From contig OZ244914.1 in NCBI GenBank assembly GCA_965221795.1, forward strand, positions 3,100,001 to 3,164,000: 64,000 bases of DNA. Direction: 5' to 3'. The stretch is from VYFG01 sp965221795 (GTDB taxonomy: Bacteria; Pseudomonadota; Gammaproteobacteria; Arenicellales; Poriferihabitantaceae). A program made the translations under genes and the position numbers. The notes under the pieces are model-generated. The model was given only the letters and a program-made list of their open reading frames with translations. It did not search any database and had not been told where the DNA came from. The first letter of the stretch is position 1; each line of letters starts with the position of its first letter. This document shows positions 1-10,171 of this stretch, one piece after another.

Positions 1-1
1 C

Positions 2-1021
2 CTGAACAGGGTCGCGATCCGTTTTGCTGAAGAGTCCGTGGACGAATATAAAATCGATTGTAACTATTTCGACAAATCTGGAAAAATCAGCGGGGCTGCT
101 AGCAGCCGGGCCCATCAACGCAATCTTACCTATACAGAAAAATTAACCACATTGGATGAGCCGCATGAGTCCCTTGATCGAAAGCAAATGCAAGAATGGA
201 CTGGCAGTAGCCACTACCAGTCGGGACTCTACACCCCGGGCACAGTGATGCTACAACCCGCTGGATATATCCGTTCTTTCGCTAACGGACTTGAAAGGAA
301 TGGGGTAAAAATCTTCGAGAATTCCCCCGTCCAGATGATTGAGCGCTGCGGCAGTTCGTGGAAGTTGACAACATCCAAAGGGACGATGTCTGCAGAACGC
401 GTGATACTTGCTGTGAACGGTCAGCTTGAGAGTTTCGGGTTGATGCGGCATCGCTTGTTGCATATCTTTCTTTGTGCATCTTTGACCACTGAAATTGATT
501 CGAAAACGCTTCGCTTACTCGGCGGTAGGCCAAGATGGGGATTGACTCCCTCAGACCCGATGGGCACTTCGGTGCGACGGATTGATACTGCTTTGGGAGG
601 AAATCGTATTTTGATTAGAACCTGTGCCTCGCTTCGTTCGAAAATGGTCGTTAACGACAGGGATGTTGTTCGTGCAAAACAAATTCATCTGAAGAAATTT
701 GCCCAGCGATTTCCCGAGTTAGTTGGCATCAAACAGGAATTCACATGGGCGGGTCATCTATGTCTAACACGGAATGCAGTTGCCGTGATGCGTGAGATTG
801 ACCAAAACCTATTCACCGCTTGTGTGCAAAATGGCTTAGGTACTGTTCGAGGAACGCTCACCGGAATTGGTGCTGCAGAACTTGCATATGGTATCTCCAG
901 CCCAATCACAGAGCGTTTTACGGCAGAATCGGAACCGACGCGACTTCCGCTAGAGCCATTTTTATCTTGGGGCGCAAACGCTTGGATACGCTTTCGTGAG
1001 TGGCAAGCCAGAGCCGAGTAA
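2..1021 (+). CDS. FAD-dependent amine oxidase, gamma-glutamylputrescine oxidase-like (5' truncated)
   Basis: The reading frame is open through the left edge, so the N-terminal FAD-binding Rossmann motif lies outside the window; about 339 codons are visible. The visible part matches the substrate and second FAD half of the DAO/OrdL-PuuB family: a QPAGYIRSFANGL-type segment near visible residue 90, then a strand ending VILAVNG near residue 135, and a C-terminal NGLGTVRGTLTG-type segment that in this family covers the flavin. Such enzymes oxidise the amine of gamma-glutamylputrescine or related substrates to an aldehyde with release of ammonia and hydrogen peroxide in the cytoplasm. The exact substrate cannot be decided without the N-terminus or neighbours. 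The downstream gap to xseB holds no recognisable gene. Confidence 0.7.
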   Translation: MNRVAIRFAEESVDEYKIDCNYFDKSGKISGAASSRAHQRNLTYTEKLTTLDEPHESLDRKQMQEWTGSSHYQSGLYTPGTVMLQPAGYIRSFANGLERNGVKIFENSPVQMIERCGSSWKLTTSKGTMSAERVILAVNGQLESFGLMRHRLLHIFLCASLTTEIDSKTLRLLGGRPRWGLTPSDPMGTSVRRIDTALGGNRILIRTCASLRSKMVVNDRDVVRAKQIHLKKFAQRFPELVGIKQEFTWAGHLCLTRNAVAVMREIDQNLFTACVQNGLGTVRGTLTGIGAAELAYGISSPITERFTAESEPTRLPLEPFLSWGANAWIRFREWQARAE

Positions 1022-1427
1022 CCGAGTGATTGGCACTTGGCGGTATAGTCTAGTCGTGACCGTGGCTACGTACGATTTGGTATGAACGGCTTTAGTAGAG
1101 ATTTGGAGTTGCCTGTTATAGGCCGGACTTCTGGCTTTGGCCATCATAAGACTGAAGGGCAGTCCATGGAAACCTTTTTGACCGGATCGCAAAAACCGAG
1201 TCGGTCATGGTTGGTTATTTCGGGAGAGTGCATAGCCGGGAACTAGGCCCTGCCGACTGATGGAGAGAGCATATTTCCCGTACATTGAACATCAATCGAA
1301 ATGCGATGGGAATCTGGACGAAGTTCCCTTAAACGGGAATCTCTGGCGGTTGAACAGAAGGGTCGGTGGCGGGCGAATTTTTGCTAGAATGGGCCCCAAA
1401 TACAAATCACCAAGGTGTATTGGATCC
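1022..1427. other. Intergenic stretch without recognisable gene
   Basis: This gap of about 400 bases separates the FAD oxidase from xseB. I see no convincing coding potential on either strand: the short frames present lack family resemblance. The only element I can support is the promoter-like sequence directly upstream of xseB, listed separately. Confidence 0.5.
1382..1390 (+). promoter_or_regulatory. Putative extended -10 promoter of xseB-ispA-dxs
   Basis: The sequence TGCTAGAAT matches an extended -10 (TGnTATAAT with one mismatch) about 38 bases upstream of the xseB start. No good -35 hexamer lies at 16-18 bp spacing, which is acceptable for extended -10 promoters. It is a sequence match only. 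Confidence 0.35.
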
Positions 1428-1688
1428 ATGTCGACCATAAATGATACCTCACCGGATCATGCTCCCGCAGACTTCGAGAAACTGCTCTCCGAACTGGAGC
1501 GAGTGGTGCAACGTATGGAGCAGGGGGAGCAACCTTTGGAGCAGACCATGCAGGATTTTGAGCGTGGCATGACATTGTCGGAGCAGTGCCAGAAAAGTCT
1601 GGATCAAGCCCAACAACGCGTGGACAAGCTGGTCAAAAAACATGGGAGCTACCAGATTGAGCCCGGTGTTACGCCTCCGGGGGAATAA
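1428..1688 (+). CDS. xseB: Exodeoxyribonuclease VII small subunit
   Basis: This 86-residue protein matches XseB in length and pattern: a DFEKLLSELERVV start, a helix with MEQGEQPLEQTMQDFERG, and a Gln/Lys-rich second helix. XseB packs along the XseA catalytic subunit to form exonuclease VII, a cytoplasmic single-strand-specific nuclease used in repair and recombination. The ATG at 1428 is chosen because an upstream extension to 1260 adds residues unlike any XseB. The gene is followed by ispA and dxs on the same strand, the order common in gammaproteobacteria, so the three are probably co-transcribed. The xseA partner is not in the window. Confidence 0.92.
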   Translation: MSTINDTSPDHAPADFEKLLSELERVVQRMEQGEQPLEQTMQDFERGMTLSEQCQKSLDQAQQRVDKLVKKHGSYQIEPGVTPPGE

Positions 1689-1767
1689 TCATAATTAAGG
1701 GCTGCATTCGCACCAATTTCCTGCAACCGATACGCATCATCCTGTTTCCCAATGCCTCGTTTTGTTT

Positions 1768-2685
1768 ATGTCCGTAATTGATTTTGGTGCCTACTGGCAC
1801 CGTTGCCGTACACATACTGAAGAGGTACTGGAGGGCGTTTTCGAATCCAGGGCCGATATCCCCGAAAGGCTTCTGGAAGCCATGCGATATTCCACTCTGG
1901 GGGGTGGCAAGCGGCTGCGTGCCATGCTCGTTTACGCCGCAGGCGAACATATGAAAGGGTGCAGCCCGGCATCCAGTATATTTCTTGACCATGCGGCCGC
2001 AGCCGTGGAACTGGTGCATGCTTACTCTTTGGTTCATGATGACCTGCCAGCTATGGATAATGATGACCTGCGAAGGGGGCGGCCTACCTGCCACCGTCAG
2101 TTCGATGAAGCAACCGCAGTCATTGCGGGGGATGCCTTGCAGACGTTGGCATTTGAGTTGCTGGCGGGCGACAGCCTGAAATCGGAATCCTTGACAGCCG
2201 CCAGAAGGCTACGGATGGTGGAATGTTTGGCCGTCGGTGCAGGGGGGGGTGGTATGGCAGGTGGCCAGCAGCTGGACATGGATGCAACCGGGCATGCTCT
2301 GCCCATGGAGAAGCTCATGCAAATTCACCACCTGAAAACCGGTGCCCTGATCCGGGCTTCCTGCCTCTTGGGGGGGCTGGCGGCAGAGACATCCACCGAG
2401 ACTCACTGGAATGCATTGGCAGAGTATGGCCAAGCAATTGGCATGACATTCCAGATCGTGGACGATATTCTGGATGTAACTGCAGACAGCCAAACCCTCG
2501 GCAAACCCAGCGGTTCGGATGACCGCATGCAGAAAACCACATTCGTGTCCCTGTTAGGACTTGAAGAGGCTTGCAGCCAAAGAGATCACTGGCGTGCAAT
2601 TGCCCTGAAGTCCGCCGATGAGTTGGGTGGAGAAAAGAGCATATTCCATCAACTGGTGGATTTTATTGTAACCCGGGAATTTTAG
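1768..2685 (+). CDS. ispA: Farnesyl diphosphate synthase (geranyltranstransferase)
   Basis: IspA condenses isopentenyl diphosphate with dimethylallyl and then geranyl diphosphate to make farnesyl diphosphate in the cytoplasm, the precursor of undecaprenyl and quinone side chains. The 305-residue protein carries the GGGKRLRAML segment near residue 47, the first aspartate-rich motif DDLPAMDNDD near residue 90 and the second, DDILD, near residue 233, each coordinating Mg-diphosphate. The length is normal. ATG 1768 is preferred to an upstream TTG at 1762. The gene lies 79 bases after xseB and about 200 bases before dxs, which makes the precursors IspA consumes. Confidence 0.95.
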   Translation: MSVIDFGAYWHRCRTHTEEVLEGVFESRADIPERLLEAMRYSTLGGGKRLRAMLVYAAGEHMKGCSPASSIFLDHAAAAVELVHAYSLVHDDLPAMDNDDLRRGRPTCHRQFDEATAVIAGDALQTLAFELLAGDSLKSESLTAARRLRMVECLAVGAGGGGMAGGQQLDMDATGHALPMEKLMQIHHLKTGALIRASCLLGGLAAETSTETHWNALAEYGQAIGMTFQIVDDILDVTADSQTLGKPSGSDDRMQKTTFVSLLGLEEACSQRDHWRAIALKSADELGGEKSIFHQLVDFIVTREF

Positions 2686-2891
2686 GCAGGCCGTTCGGTA
2701 CGTACGAACGGTTTCTGGTCTCTCTATCATGCGGCTATGATATGGAGTTGACATTTGGTATAGTCGGAGGCACTGTGGGGAGTCGGGGCTGCGCAGGATG
2801 GTGAGGTATTGCTGAGAGCTTCCTTCTTGATTCGAATCTGACTCTACTGCAGTTGTGCCGTCTTCTGTCATGTAAGTAGGTGTTTTTCATT

Positions 2892-4760
2892 ATGCTTGAA
2901 ACAAGAAATTACCCCCTGCTGTCTTCCATTGACTCACCGCGTCAGCTCAGACTGTTGTCCCGGGAACAATTGCCCTTGGTGGCGGACGAGTTGCGCCGGT
3001 TTCTGATAGAAGGAACCTCACAAACTGGTGGGCATTTGGCACCCGGGCTCGGGGCGGTGGAACTGACCCTGGCCTTGCATTACGTCTTCAATACTCCGGA
3101 GGACCGGCTGGTCTGGGATATCGGGCATCAAGGCTATCCACACAAAATCCTTACCGGCAGGAGAGACCGTTTTACGACCATTCGGCAATTCGAAGGGCTA
3201 TCCGGGTTTTTGAAGAGGACAGAAAGCGAGTACGATACCTTCGGTGCCGGTCATGCCAGCACTTCGATCAGTGCGGCTCTTGGGATGGCGGTGGCCGCGA
3301 ATGCCCGTGGAGAGAAGCGGGAAGTGGTCGCCATTATCGGCGATGGTTCTCTGACCGGTGGAATGGCGTACGAAGCCCTGAACAATGCCGGTGATCTGGA
3401 TGCCAATCTGCTGGTGATCCTGAATGACAACGAGATGTCGATTTCCCCCAATGTAGGGGCGATCTCCAGTTACCTGGCCCGCATCCTGTCTGGCCGTGCC
3501 TATACGACGGTTCGGGAAAGCCAGACGGTGCTCAGCACTCTGCCGCCGACCCTGTTGAACTATGCACGCCGCTGTGAAGAGCATATCAAGGGCATGGTGA
3601 TGCCCAGCACCCTGTTCGAGGAACTGGGTTTTTACTATATTGGTCCTGTCGATGGTCATGACCTCAGATCCCTACTCGGCACTCTGGAAAACATGCGGGA
3701 GATGAAGGGCCCAAGGTTCCTGCATATTGCTACCCAAAAAGGCAAGGGATATGAGCCGGCGGAGGGAGATCCTTGTGTCTATCACGGAGTCTCACCGTTT
3801 GATCCCGATACCGGAAAAATTGAAGTCGCGCCGAAAAAAACCCGCACGTTTACCCACGTGTTCAGTGACTGGCTGTGCGACATGGCCAATCTGGACCGAC
3901 GTCTGATGGGAATTACCCCGGCCATGCGGGAGGGGTCTGGCCTGGTACGGTTCGCGAAAGAGTTTCCAGATCGGTATTTTGATGTCGGCATTGCCGAACA
4001 GCATTCCCTGACGTTTGCGGCTGGATTAGCCTGTGAAGGCCTCAAGCCGGTGGTGGCAATCTATTCGACATTTCTTCAGCGGGCCTATGACCAGTTGATC
4101 CACGATATTTCGATACAGGATCTGGACGTTTTGCTGGCGATTGACCGTGCAGGTTTTGTGGGTGCCGATGGTGCGACCCACGCAGGTACGTATGACTTTG
4201 CCTATCTTCGCTGCGTCCCCAATATCCTGATTATGGCACCCGCGGATGAGGCAGAATGTCGCAATATGCTATACACCGGTTTTATGCATTCGGGACCGGC
4301 TGCGGTCCGCTATCCACGTGGAGGGGGACCAGCGGTGGCGGAGGCGGTAGAGATGGAAGCCCTGCCGATTGGCAAGGGACAATTGCGCCGGGAAGGGAAA
4401 GACATTGCGATCCTGTCATTCGGCACTATGCTTGCCTCGGCTCTTGAAGTAGCCGAGACGCTGGATGCTACCGTCGCCAATATGCGCTTCGTCAAGCCAC
4501 TGGATCGTGAACTGGTGCTGGACCTGGCCCAATCGCACCGTTGTCTGGTAACTTTGGAAGATCATGTGGTGGCAGGAGGGGCTGGTTCTGCGGTCAATGA
4601 ATTGCTGCTTGCTGAAGGACAGCAGGGGATGACGGTGATCAACCTAGGGGCACCGGACCGACATGTCGATCATGGCAGTCAGCAGCAGCAGCTGGCAGCT
4701 TGTGGCTTGGATGCTGGTGGTATTACTGCCACGATCCGGGGGCGATTGGATATCGATTGA
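2892..4760 (+). CDS. dxs: 1-deoxy-D-xylulose-5-phosphate synthase
   Basis: Dxs is the thiamine-diphosphate enzyme that condenses pyruvate and glyceraldehyde 3-phosphate to DXP, the first step of the MEP isoprenoid pathway. The 622-residue product has the family order: N-terminal ThDP-binding part with DIGHQGYPHKILTGRR and GAGHASTSIS, GDGSLTGGMAYEALNNAG with the Mg-binding NDNEMSIS, then the transketolase pyrimidine domain starting at FDVGIAEQHS and a C-terminal transketolase domain. ATG 2892 is chosen because an AGTAGGTG-like ribosome site lies about 10 bases upstream. A GTG 12 bases earlier would overlap it. It belongs to the xseB-ispA-dxs unit. Confidence 0.96.
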   Translation: MLETRNYPLLSSIDSPRQLRLLSREQLPLVADELRRFLIEGTSQTGGHLAPGLGAVELTLALHYVFNTPEDRLVWDIGHQGYPHKILTGRRDRFTTIRQFEGLSGFLKRTESEYDTFGAGHASTSISAALGMAVAANARGEKREVVAIIGDGSLTGGMAYEALNNAGDLDANLLVILNDNEMSISPNVGAISSYLARILSGRAYTTVRESQTVLSTLPPTLLNYARRCEEHIKGMVMPSTLFEELGFYYIGPVDGHDLRSLLGTLENMREMKGPRFLHIATQKGKGYEPAEGDPCVYHGVSPFDPDTGKIEVAPKKTRTFTHVFSDWLCDMANLDRRLMGITPAMREGSGLVRFAKEFPDRYFDVGIAEQHSLTFAAGLACEGLKPVVAIYSTFLQRAYDQLIHDISIQDLDVLLAIDRAGFVGADGATHAGTYDFAYLRCVPNILIMAPADEAECRNMLYTGFMHSGPAAVRYPRGGGPAVAEAVEMEALPIGKGQLRREGKDIAILSFGTMLASALEVAETLDATVANMRFVKPLDRELVLDLAQSHRCLVTLEDHVVAGGAGSAVNELLLAEGQQGMTVINLGAPDRHVDHGSQQQQLAACGLDAGGITATIRGRLDID

Positions 4761-4990
4761 TTGCGTTACCGGAGCTGTCACTCCCATGGTGCCGGGGGGT
4801 GATAACCAAAACTCCGACGGAGTCCGGGCCGCTATACGCATGATTAGCCTCGTGCCGCGCGACTTTCAGAGATATGGGAGATTCACTAAGTGGAAACAGC
4901 CGTGGACCACGAAAATTGTGAAGTGCTTGGCTCCCGAAATGACCACATCGGGTTGTTCTGATTCCACTGGGGATATGCGCAGTTGTACCA

Positions 4991-6610
4991 TCAATGGATG
5001 GGATTGATATAAGGGGGCAAGGCACGCCAGCGAAATGACCACGGCGTCGATTGGATTCGGTTCTGTTGCCTCCTGAACCTGTTTACCAGAGCAGTCGGAG
5101 CTTCGGTGAGTGGGTCAAAGGCGGTCAGAATTTCCCGTTCGCTGCCGGCACCTTTTTCCCCGCCAATAAACTGTGCTGTGCCATTCGAGCACAATTGATG
5201 GAGTGCGCGGTAGAATCGGTACCGCTGTTTTTCCACAAACTCGGTTGCTTGGCGAAAGAGGCTGTCTTCATCACATGCCAGTGTCACGCGGTTGTGTGGA
5301 TCTACTCCCCAGGGATTCATGTGACCATAGTTGAGAATCTGCCCCTGAACACCGGGGGTGTCGTGGAAATAAGCAGTCAGTGTGTCGACATATTTCTGGT
5401 TGAGGCTCCACAGGCTGTGCATGTCCGGTTCGATATGTTCGGAATGAAGCCGGATTGTGGCATCGGTATGATTCTTGTAGACATGAGACTGATCGGGCAT
5501 CTGGGTGCGGGCTGCAGAGGGGATGCTTTCACGCACCGAGCGCATTTCTTCCGGATCATGAAAAATAGTGGTGTGCTCCAGAGGCATTCCTGCCAGAGTG
5601 GTCGTTTCATGATTCTCGGCATCCAGCAAACTGATTAGGAAGTCATCGGCTGCGCCAGCGGTATAGCCATTGACAAAGACCAATCCGTCGCACCCGGCAG
5701 CCTGGCATGTAGTCGCCAGCCGTCTTGCCTGACGGTAAACGGCATGGTTCCCGCCTTTTTTCAGCATTGGCTCCATCGAAGCCAAGGTAACGTATTCAAT
5801 GCCCAGGATCAAGTCCGAGCCTCCCTGTTGGTTCACCATTTTGCCTTCCTGCTCGGTCAGGAAACACCAAGGGGCGAGATGGGCCAGTAGACGGGAGATG
5901 GATACTGCTGATGAATGCACCGGCAAGGCAAAAGCGATTTCATTTGGAGGGACTCGGGTATAGTGGCACCGTACTGCATGGATCAATCCGGTCCAACCAT
6001 ATGTACCGGCATAATCAGGAAGCTCCTCCCTGTCGAGTACCCGGAGACATTCGCCATCAAAAAGCGATGCGGCTACTACGCTGTCGGAAAAATACCGTCG
6101 CTGTGGGCCCATGCCTCCCGTCATGAAAGTTGCCCCAGCCTGGGCATAGGAGCAGCTGGTGAGGTCGGCACCCAGTACGCGATAGCCCATATCGAATGTT
6201 GCTGCTAAGGCTTCGTTGATCTGGTTCAGTGTGATTGCGGCCCCCACGAGTATTTCGCTGCGTTGCGGGCAGATCACGATCTGATCCAAAGCCAGGTCTG
6301 TCAGTTCTGCATCGTCCATAACCGTGCATCGAGGGCAACTCGAGGGTGAAACAGAGAGACCAACTGTCGTACAACCGGAGGGCGGGCTGACCTGAAACAC
6401 TCCACCTCCGCTGGAACGGGCCGACATGGGTAACAGCAATGTATGAGAGCCGTGCTTATGCATGATCGTGGAGATGGCATGCTCCAGATCGACCGCACCG
6501 CTCAATGCATAGGCTACATCCAGCATGACCCGGTTGTTTTCTCCGTCCACAAACTCCGGCTCCAGAGTCTTCAACCGAGAGGTCCGATGAATAGCCGGCA
6601 ATTCAGTCAA
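4991..6610 (-). CDS. FAD-linked oxidase (glycolate/lactate oxidase-like)
   Basis: The 539-residue protein resembles the FAD_binding_4 (vanillyl-alcohol oxidase) superfamily. Near residue 60 it has PMSARSSGG in the pyrophosphate-binding area. Near residue 150 it has a GADLTSCSYAQAGATFMTGG segment, similar to the GxxxTGGMG turn of GlcD-like flavoproteins. Near residue 435 it has a NYGHMNPWGVDPHNRVTL segment, like the HxGxGNxH active-site motif of D-lactate and glycolate dehydrogenases. It would oxidise a small hydroxyacid or related substrate using FAD; the substrate is not known. The start is TTG at 6610 with a GAGG about 9 bases upstream. It is convergent with dxs, 230 bases away, and is followed upstream by maeB on the same strand. 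Confidence 0.6.
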   Translation of the reverse strand: MTELPAIHRTSRLKTLEPEFVDGENNRVMLDVAYALSGAVDLEHAISTIMHKHGSHTLLLPMSARSSGGGVFQVSPPSGCTTVGLSVSPSSCPRCTVMDDAELTDLALDQIVICPQRSEILVGAAITLNQINEALAATFDMGYRVLGADLTSCSYAQAGATFMTGGMGPQRRYFSDSVVAASLFDGECLRVLDREELPDYAGTYGWTGLIHAVRCHYTRVPPNEIAFALPVHSSAVSISRLLAHLAPWCFLTEQEGKMVNQQGGSDLILGIEYVTLASMEPMLKKGGNHAVYRQARRLATTCQAAGCDGLVFVNGYTAGAADDFLISLLDAENHETTTLAGMPLEHTTIFHDPEEMRSVRESIPSAARTQMPDQSHVYKNHTDATIRLHSEHIEPDMHSLWSLNQKYVDTLTAYFHDTPGVQGQILNYGHMNPWGVDPHNRVTLACDEDSLFRQATEFVEKQRYRFYRALHQLCSNGTAQFIGGEKGAGSEREILTAFDPLTEAPTALVNRFRRQQNRIQSTPWSFRWRALPPYINPIH

Positions 6611-6857
6611 TGCAGTCGCCTCAGGTATTATGTGTTGTTACACACCTTGCACCACGGAAAGCCCTGCAGGGCCATCACCCGCATCCCCATTTGCCCCATG
6701 GCGGTTTTCGAATGGCTGGGGTGCGCCTGTATGGATGTTCGGCACCCTCGCCGCGTACCCCCTAACTGCATCAAGTAATTGCGAAAGATCCTGTCGCACC
6801 CCTTTTGCATGGGATCCCGGGCTTCTCGCCCAATCAGAGTGTCTTGTCGGATCAGAG

Positions 6858-9146
6858 TCAATCGGAATCGATTTGCGCGAACTGGGCATTGACCGCTGCC
6901 CAGGCTGTCATATTGATGATTCGGCGAACCGTTGAGGTAGGAGTCAAGATATGGACCGGCTTGGCAGCACCCAGCAGAATGGGGCCGATGGCCACATTGT
7001 TACCGGCTGCAGTTTTCAGCAAATTGTAAGTGATATTGGCGGCATCCAATGTGGGCAATACCAACAGGTTTGCATCTCCGGTGAGTGTTGATCGGGGCAT
7101 GACACTGTGGCGGATGCTGGGATCCAATGCCGCGTCACCATGCATTTCGCCGTCGATTTCCAGATCAGGAGATCGTTCCCGGATCTGTGCCAGTGCCCGG
7201 CGCATCTTTTCCGCATCCGGATGCGAGGAAGTACCAAAACTGGAATGCGAAACCAAAGCTACTTTGGGGAGAATGCCGAATCGACGCAGTTCTTCCACAG
7301 CCATCAAGGTGATGTCGGCCAACTGCTCCGCTTCTGGATTTTGGTTTACATGGGTGTCCACCAATGTGATTTGCCGGTCTGGCAGCACCAGGGTGTTCAT
7401 TGCACCGTATACGGAAGCGTTTGGTTTGAGTCCAATGACTTCATCAATGTATTGCAGGTGCATCGGAAAAGTGCCGAAAGTCCCACACAACAGGGCGTCG
7501 GCATGCTGTTGCCTCAGCATCATACACCCGATCAATGACAGTCGGCGTCTCATCTCAATTTTGGCGAGTTGTTCGGTGACTCCTCTTCGTTCAGTCAGGC
7601 GGTGATACTCCTGCCAGTAACTGCGGTACCGATCATCCCATTCCGGATTGACAATCTCGAAGTCGATTCCCGGTCGCATTCTCAGGCCATATCGACTGAT
7701 TCGGGTTTCAACCACCTTAGGGCGGCCAATCAGGATCGGAGAGGCCAGTTTTTCGTCAATTACTACCTGAACCGCTCGCAAGATCCGTTCGGCTTCTCCT
7801 TCGGAAAATACGATCCGCATACAGGCATGACGACGGGCCGCCGCAAAGATCGGCTTCATGAAATTCCCGGAGTGATAGACGAATTGCTCCAGTTGATTGC
7901 GGTAGCTGTCAAAATCTTCGATAGGACGACTGGCCACACCGCTGTCCATCGCTGCCCGGGCGACGGCTGGCGCAATACGGGCAATCAGTCGGGGGTCAAA
8001 CGGCTTGGGGATCAGGTATTCCGGCCCGAATTGTTCGCCGCTGGTGCCATAGGCGGCTGAAACGACTTCCGATTGCTCCTCTTTAGCCAGTGCCATCACG
8101 GCTTGCACAGCCGCCACTTCCATTTCCCGGGTGATGCTGGTAGCTCCGGCATCCAGTGCGCCACGAAAGATAAATGGAAAACACAGTACGTTATTGACTT
8201 GGTTGGGATAATCGGTTCTTCCGGTGGCCATGACAGCATCCTCACGCACCGACCGTACCACCTCCGGGAGAATCTCGGGAGTGGGGTTGGCGAGCGCGAA
8301 GATGACCGGTCGCTCTGCCATGGTGGCCACCATGTCCGGTTTCAGGACATCACCCGCCGACAGCCCCAGAAATACATCGGCACCATCAATCACATCCGCA
8401 AGGCTTCGTGCATCCGTATGTCGGGCATACTTTTCCTTGACGTCATCCATGAGTTCTGTCCGCCCCGCATAAACCACTCCGGCAATGTCGGTGACCCAGA
8501 TATTATCCAGCGACAAGCCGAGTTCGATCAGAAGTTCGAGGCAGGCCAAGGCTGCTGCTCCCGCTCCACTGGTCACCACTCGGACCTCGGAAAGTGATTT
8601 TCCCACGACTTCCAAAGCATTCATCATGGCCGCAGCCACCACAATGGCTGTACCATGCTGGTCATCGTGAAAAACCGGGATCTTAAGACGCTGTCTCAGT
8701 TGTTGTTCAATCCGGTAACAGTCAGGTGCTTTGATATCCTCCAGGTTGATGCCGCCAAACGAGGGTTCGAGGGAAGCGATGATCTCCACTAGACGTTCCG
8801 GGTCTGATTCGTTGATTTCCAGGTCAAAGACATCAATCCCGGCAAATTTCTTGAACAGTACGGACTTTCCTTCCATCACAGGTTTGGCAGCGAGTGGTCC
8901 GATATCGCCGAGACCCAGCACCGCGCTGCCATTGGTTACGACCGCAACGAGGTTTCCCCGTGCAGTGTATCGGAACGCACTCGTCGGGTCGGCCGCGATC
9001 TCTTCGCAGACGGCTGCTACTCCAGGTGAATAAGCCAGGGTCAGATCGCTTTGATTGATAAGGCTCTTGGTCGGAGCGATGGCGACTTTCCCCGGTGTAC
9101 CAGCTTCGTGGTAGTTCAGGGCCGATTGGCGAAAGTGGGGGTCCAT
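6858..9146 (-). CDS. maeB: NADP-dependent malic enzyme with phosphotransacetylase-like C-terminus
   Basis: MaeB decarboxylates malate to pyruvate with reduction of NADP. The 762-residue protein has the long bacterial form: malic-enzyme N-terminal domain (PTKSLINQSDLTLAYSPGVA, GLGDIGPLAAKPVMEGK, FHDDQHGTAIV for metal binding), an NAD(P)-binding domain with GAGAAALACLELL, and from about residue 430 a phosphate acetyltransferase-like domain that is regulatory in known MaeB proteins. The ATG at 9146 begins the family-typical MDPHFRQSALNYH. An upstream GTG at 9239 would add 31 unrelated residues overlapping the neighbouring dehydrogenase. Placement with the SDR gene on the same strand may be an operon. 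Confidence 0.93.
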   Translation of the reverse strand: MDPHFRQSALNYHEAGTPGKVAIAPTKSLINQSDLTLAYSPGVAAVCEEIAADPTSAFRYTARGNLVAVVTNGSAVLGLGDIGPLAAKPVMEGKSVLFKKFAGIDVFDLEINESDPERLVEIIASLEPSFGGINLEDIKAPDCYRIEQQLRQRLKIPVFHDDQHGTAIVVAAAMMNALEVVGKSLSEVRVVTSGAGAAALACLELLIELGLSLDNIWVTDIAGVVYAGRTELMDDVKEKYARHTDARSLADVIDGADVFLGLSAGDVLKPDMVATMAERPVIFALANPTPEILPEVVRSVREDAVMATGRTDYPNQVNNVLCFPFIFRGALDAGATSITREMEVAAVQAVMALAKEEQSEVVSAAYGTSGEQFGPEYLIPKPFDPRLIARIAPAVARAAMDSGVASRPIEDFDSYRNQLEQFVYHSGNFMKPIFAAARRHACMRIVFSEGEAERILRAVQVVIDEKLASPILIGRPKVVETRISRYGLRMRPGIDFEIVNPEWDDRYRSYWQEYHRLTERRGVTEQLAKIEMRRRLSLIGCMMLRQQHADALLCGTFGTFPMHLQYIDEVIGLKPNASVYGAMNTLVLPDRQITLVDTHVNQNPEAEQLADITLMAVEELRRFGILPKVALVSHSSFGTSSHPDAEKMRRALAQIRERSPDLEIDGEMHGDAALDPSIRHSVMPRSTLTGDANLLVLPTLDAANITYNLLKTAAGNNVAIGPILLGAAKPVHILTPTSTVRRIINMTAWAAVNAQFAQIDSD

Positions 9147-9219
9147 GGAAATCAGTTGGGAGATGGAATGATCATTATCCCTGAAGTGGGAACGCTCGTC
9201 ACTATGTGGCTGAGATCTA

Positions 9220-9990
9220 TCACCACCAGGCACCGGCATTGACCTGGATATCTTCCATGGTCAGTCCCGCTACGCTGTCGGAGCAGCAGAAAGCCACCAG
9301 CCGGCCAATTTCATCCGGTTGTACCAGACGACCCTGAACATTGTTTTCGGCCATCTCCCGTATGATGTCCTGATCCGATTTCCCGGATTCTTTTGCCATG
9401 ATGCGGGCACTGTCCCGGAGCATATCGGTCTCTACCCAGGTGGGGCTGATCGAAATGCAATTGATTCCGTAAGGACCTCCTTCCATGGCAACGGCACGGG
9501 TCAGCCCAACCAGCCCGGCCTTGGATGCGCAATATGCCGCATGGGTGGCTTGTGCGGTCCTTGCGGCCGTCGAGGCAATATTCACAATCCTTCCCCAACC
9601 GCGCTGTTTCATGGAGGCAAGGCAAGCCCGGATCATCCGAAAAGGCCCGCTCAAGTTGACGTCCAGAACCTGTTCCCAGTCCTCATCAAGATGCCCTTCC
9701 ACTGGGTGATGGCATGAAACCCCTGCACAATTGACCAGAATCTCCGGATGACCGAGTGTCATTCGGACCTGATCCAGAAAAGTGTCGATGGAGGCCAAGG
9801 ACGTAACATCCAGGGGAGCGACCAGGCCATCCTTGCCGACGGTTTCATGCGCTTTTTGACTGTGGTTTGAATGTGCAGCATCACGAGACCCTACGGCAAC
9901 CCGCATTTGGGACTTTACCAGCGACTGTGTGATGGCAAGCCCAATGCCGCGCATTCCTCCGGTAACAATCGCAATTCGTTGGTTTGGCAT
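9220..9990 (-). CDS. Short-chain dehydrogenase/reductase (FabG/BDH-like)
   Basis: The 256-residue protein is a classical SDR: a TGGMRGIG cofactor loop at residues 10-17, NCAGVS near 90, a catalytic Ser in NIASTAA and the YCASKAG Tyr-x-x-x-Lys pair near 155. It ends near EDIQVNAGAWW, like 3-oxoacyl-ACP reductase or 3-hydroxybutyrate dehydrogenase relatives. The substrate is not determined. The ATG at 9990 fits the family; the upstream extension to 10062 does not. It lies between maeB and the DeoR-type regulator, all on the minus strand. It may therefore be part of the betaine-metabolism regulon. Confidence 0.85.
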   Translation of the reverse strand: MPNQRIAIVTGGMRGIGLAITQSLVKSQMRVAVGSRDAAHSNHSQKAHETVGKDGLVAPLDVTSLASIDTFLDQVRMTLGHPEILVNCAGVSCHHPVEGHLDEDWEQVLDVNLSGPFRMIRACLASMKQRGWGRIVNIASTAARTAQATHAAYCASKAGLVGLTRAVAMEGGPYGINCISISPTWVETDMLRDSARIMAKESGKSDQDIIREMAENNVQGRLVQPDEIGRLVAFCCSDSVAGLTMEDIQVNAGAWW

Positions 9991-10171
9991 GAATAGGATA
10001 CGCCAGATGGTTGACAACAGAATATCACATCCATACATGGAAGGAACGAGTTGTCGGGACAAGAGGAGAATAGACTTTAGAAGAAGCTGTCATCCATGCC
10101 GTTTTGTGGAAGGTCAAATCTGCTCGAGCGGCTGATTCTTGGCATCGGGCGCACTCTTGCCGGATGAGAGT

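Noticed and set aside
4663..5007. Plus-strand frame overlapping the end of dxs
   Set aside because: It lies in another frame of dxs and then runs into the 3' gap, with no family resemblance or ribosome site.
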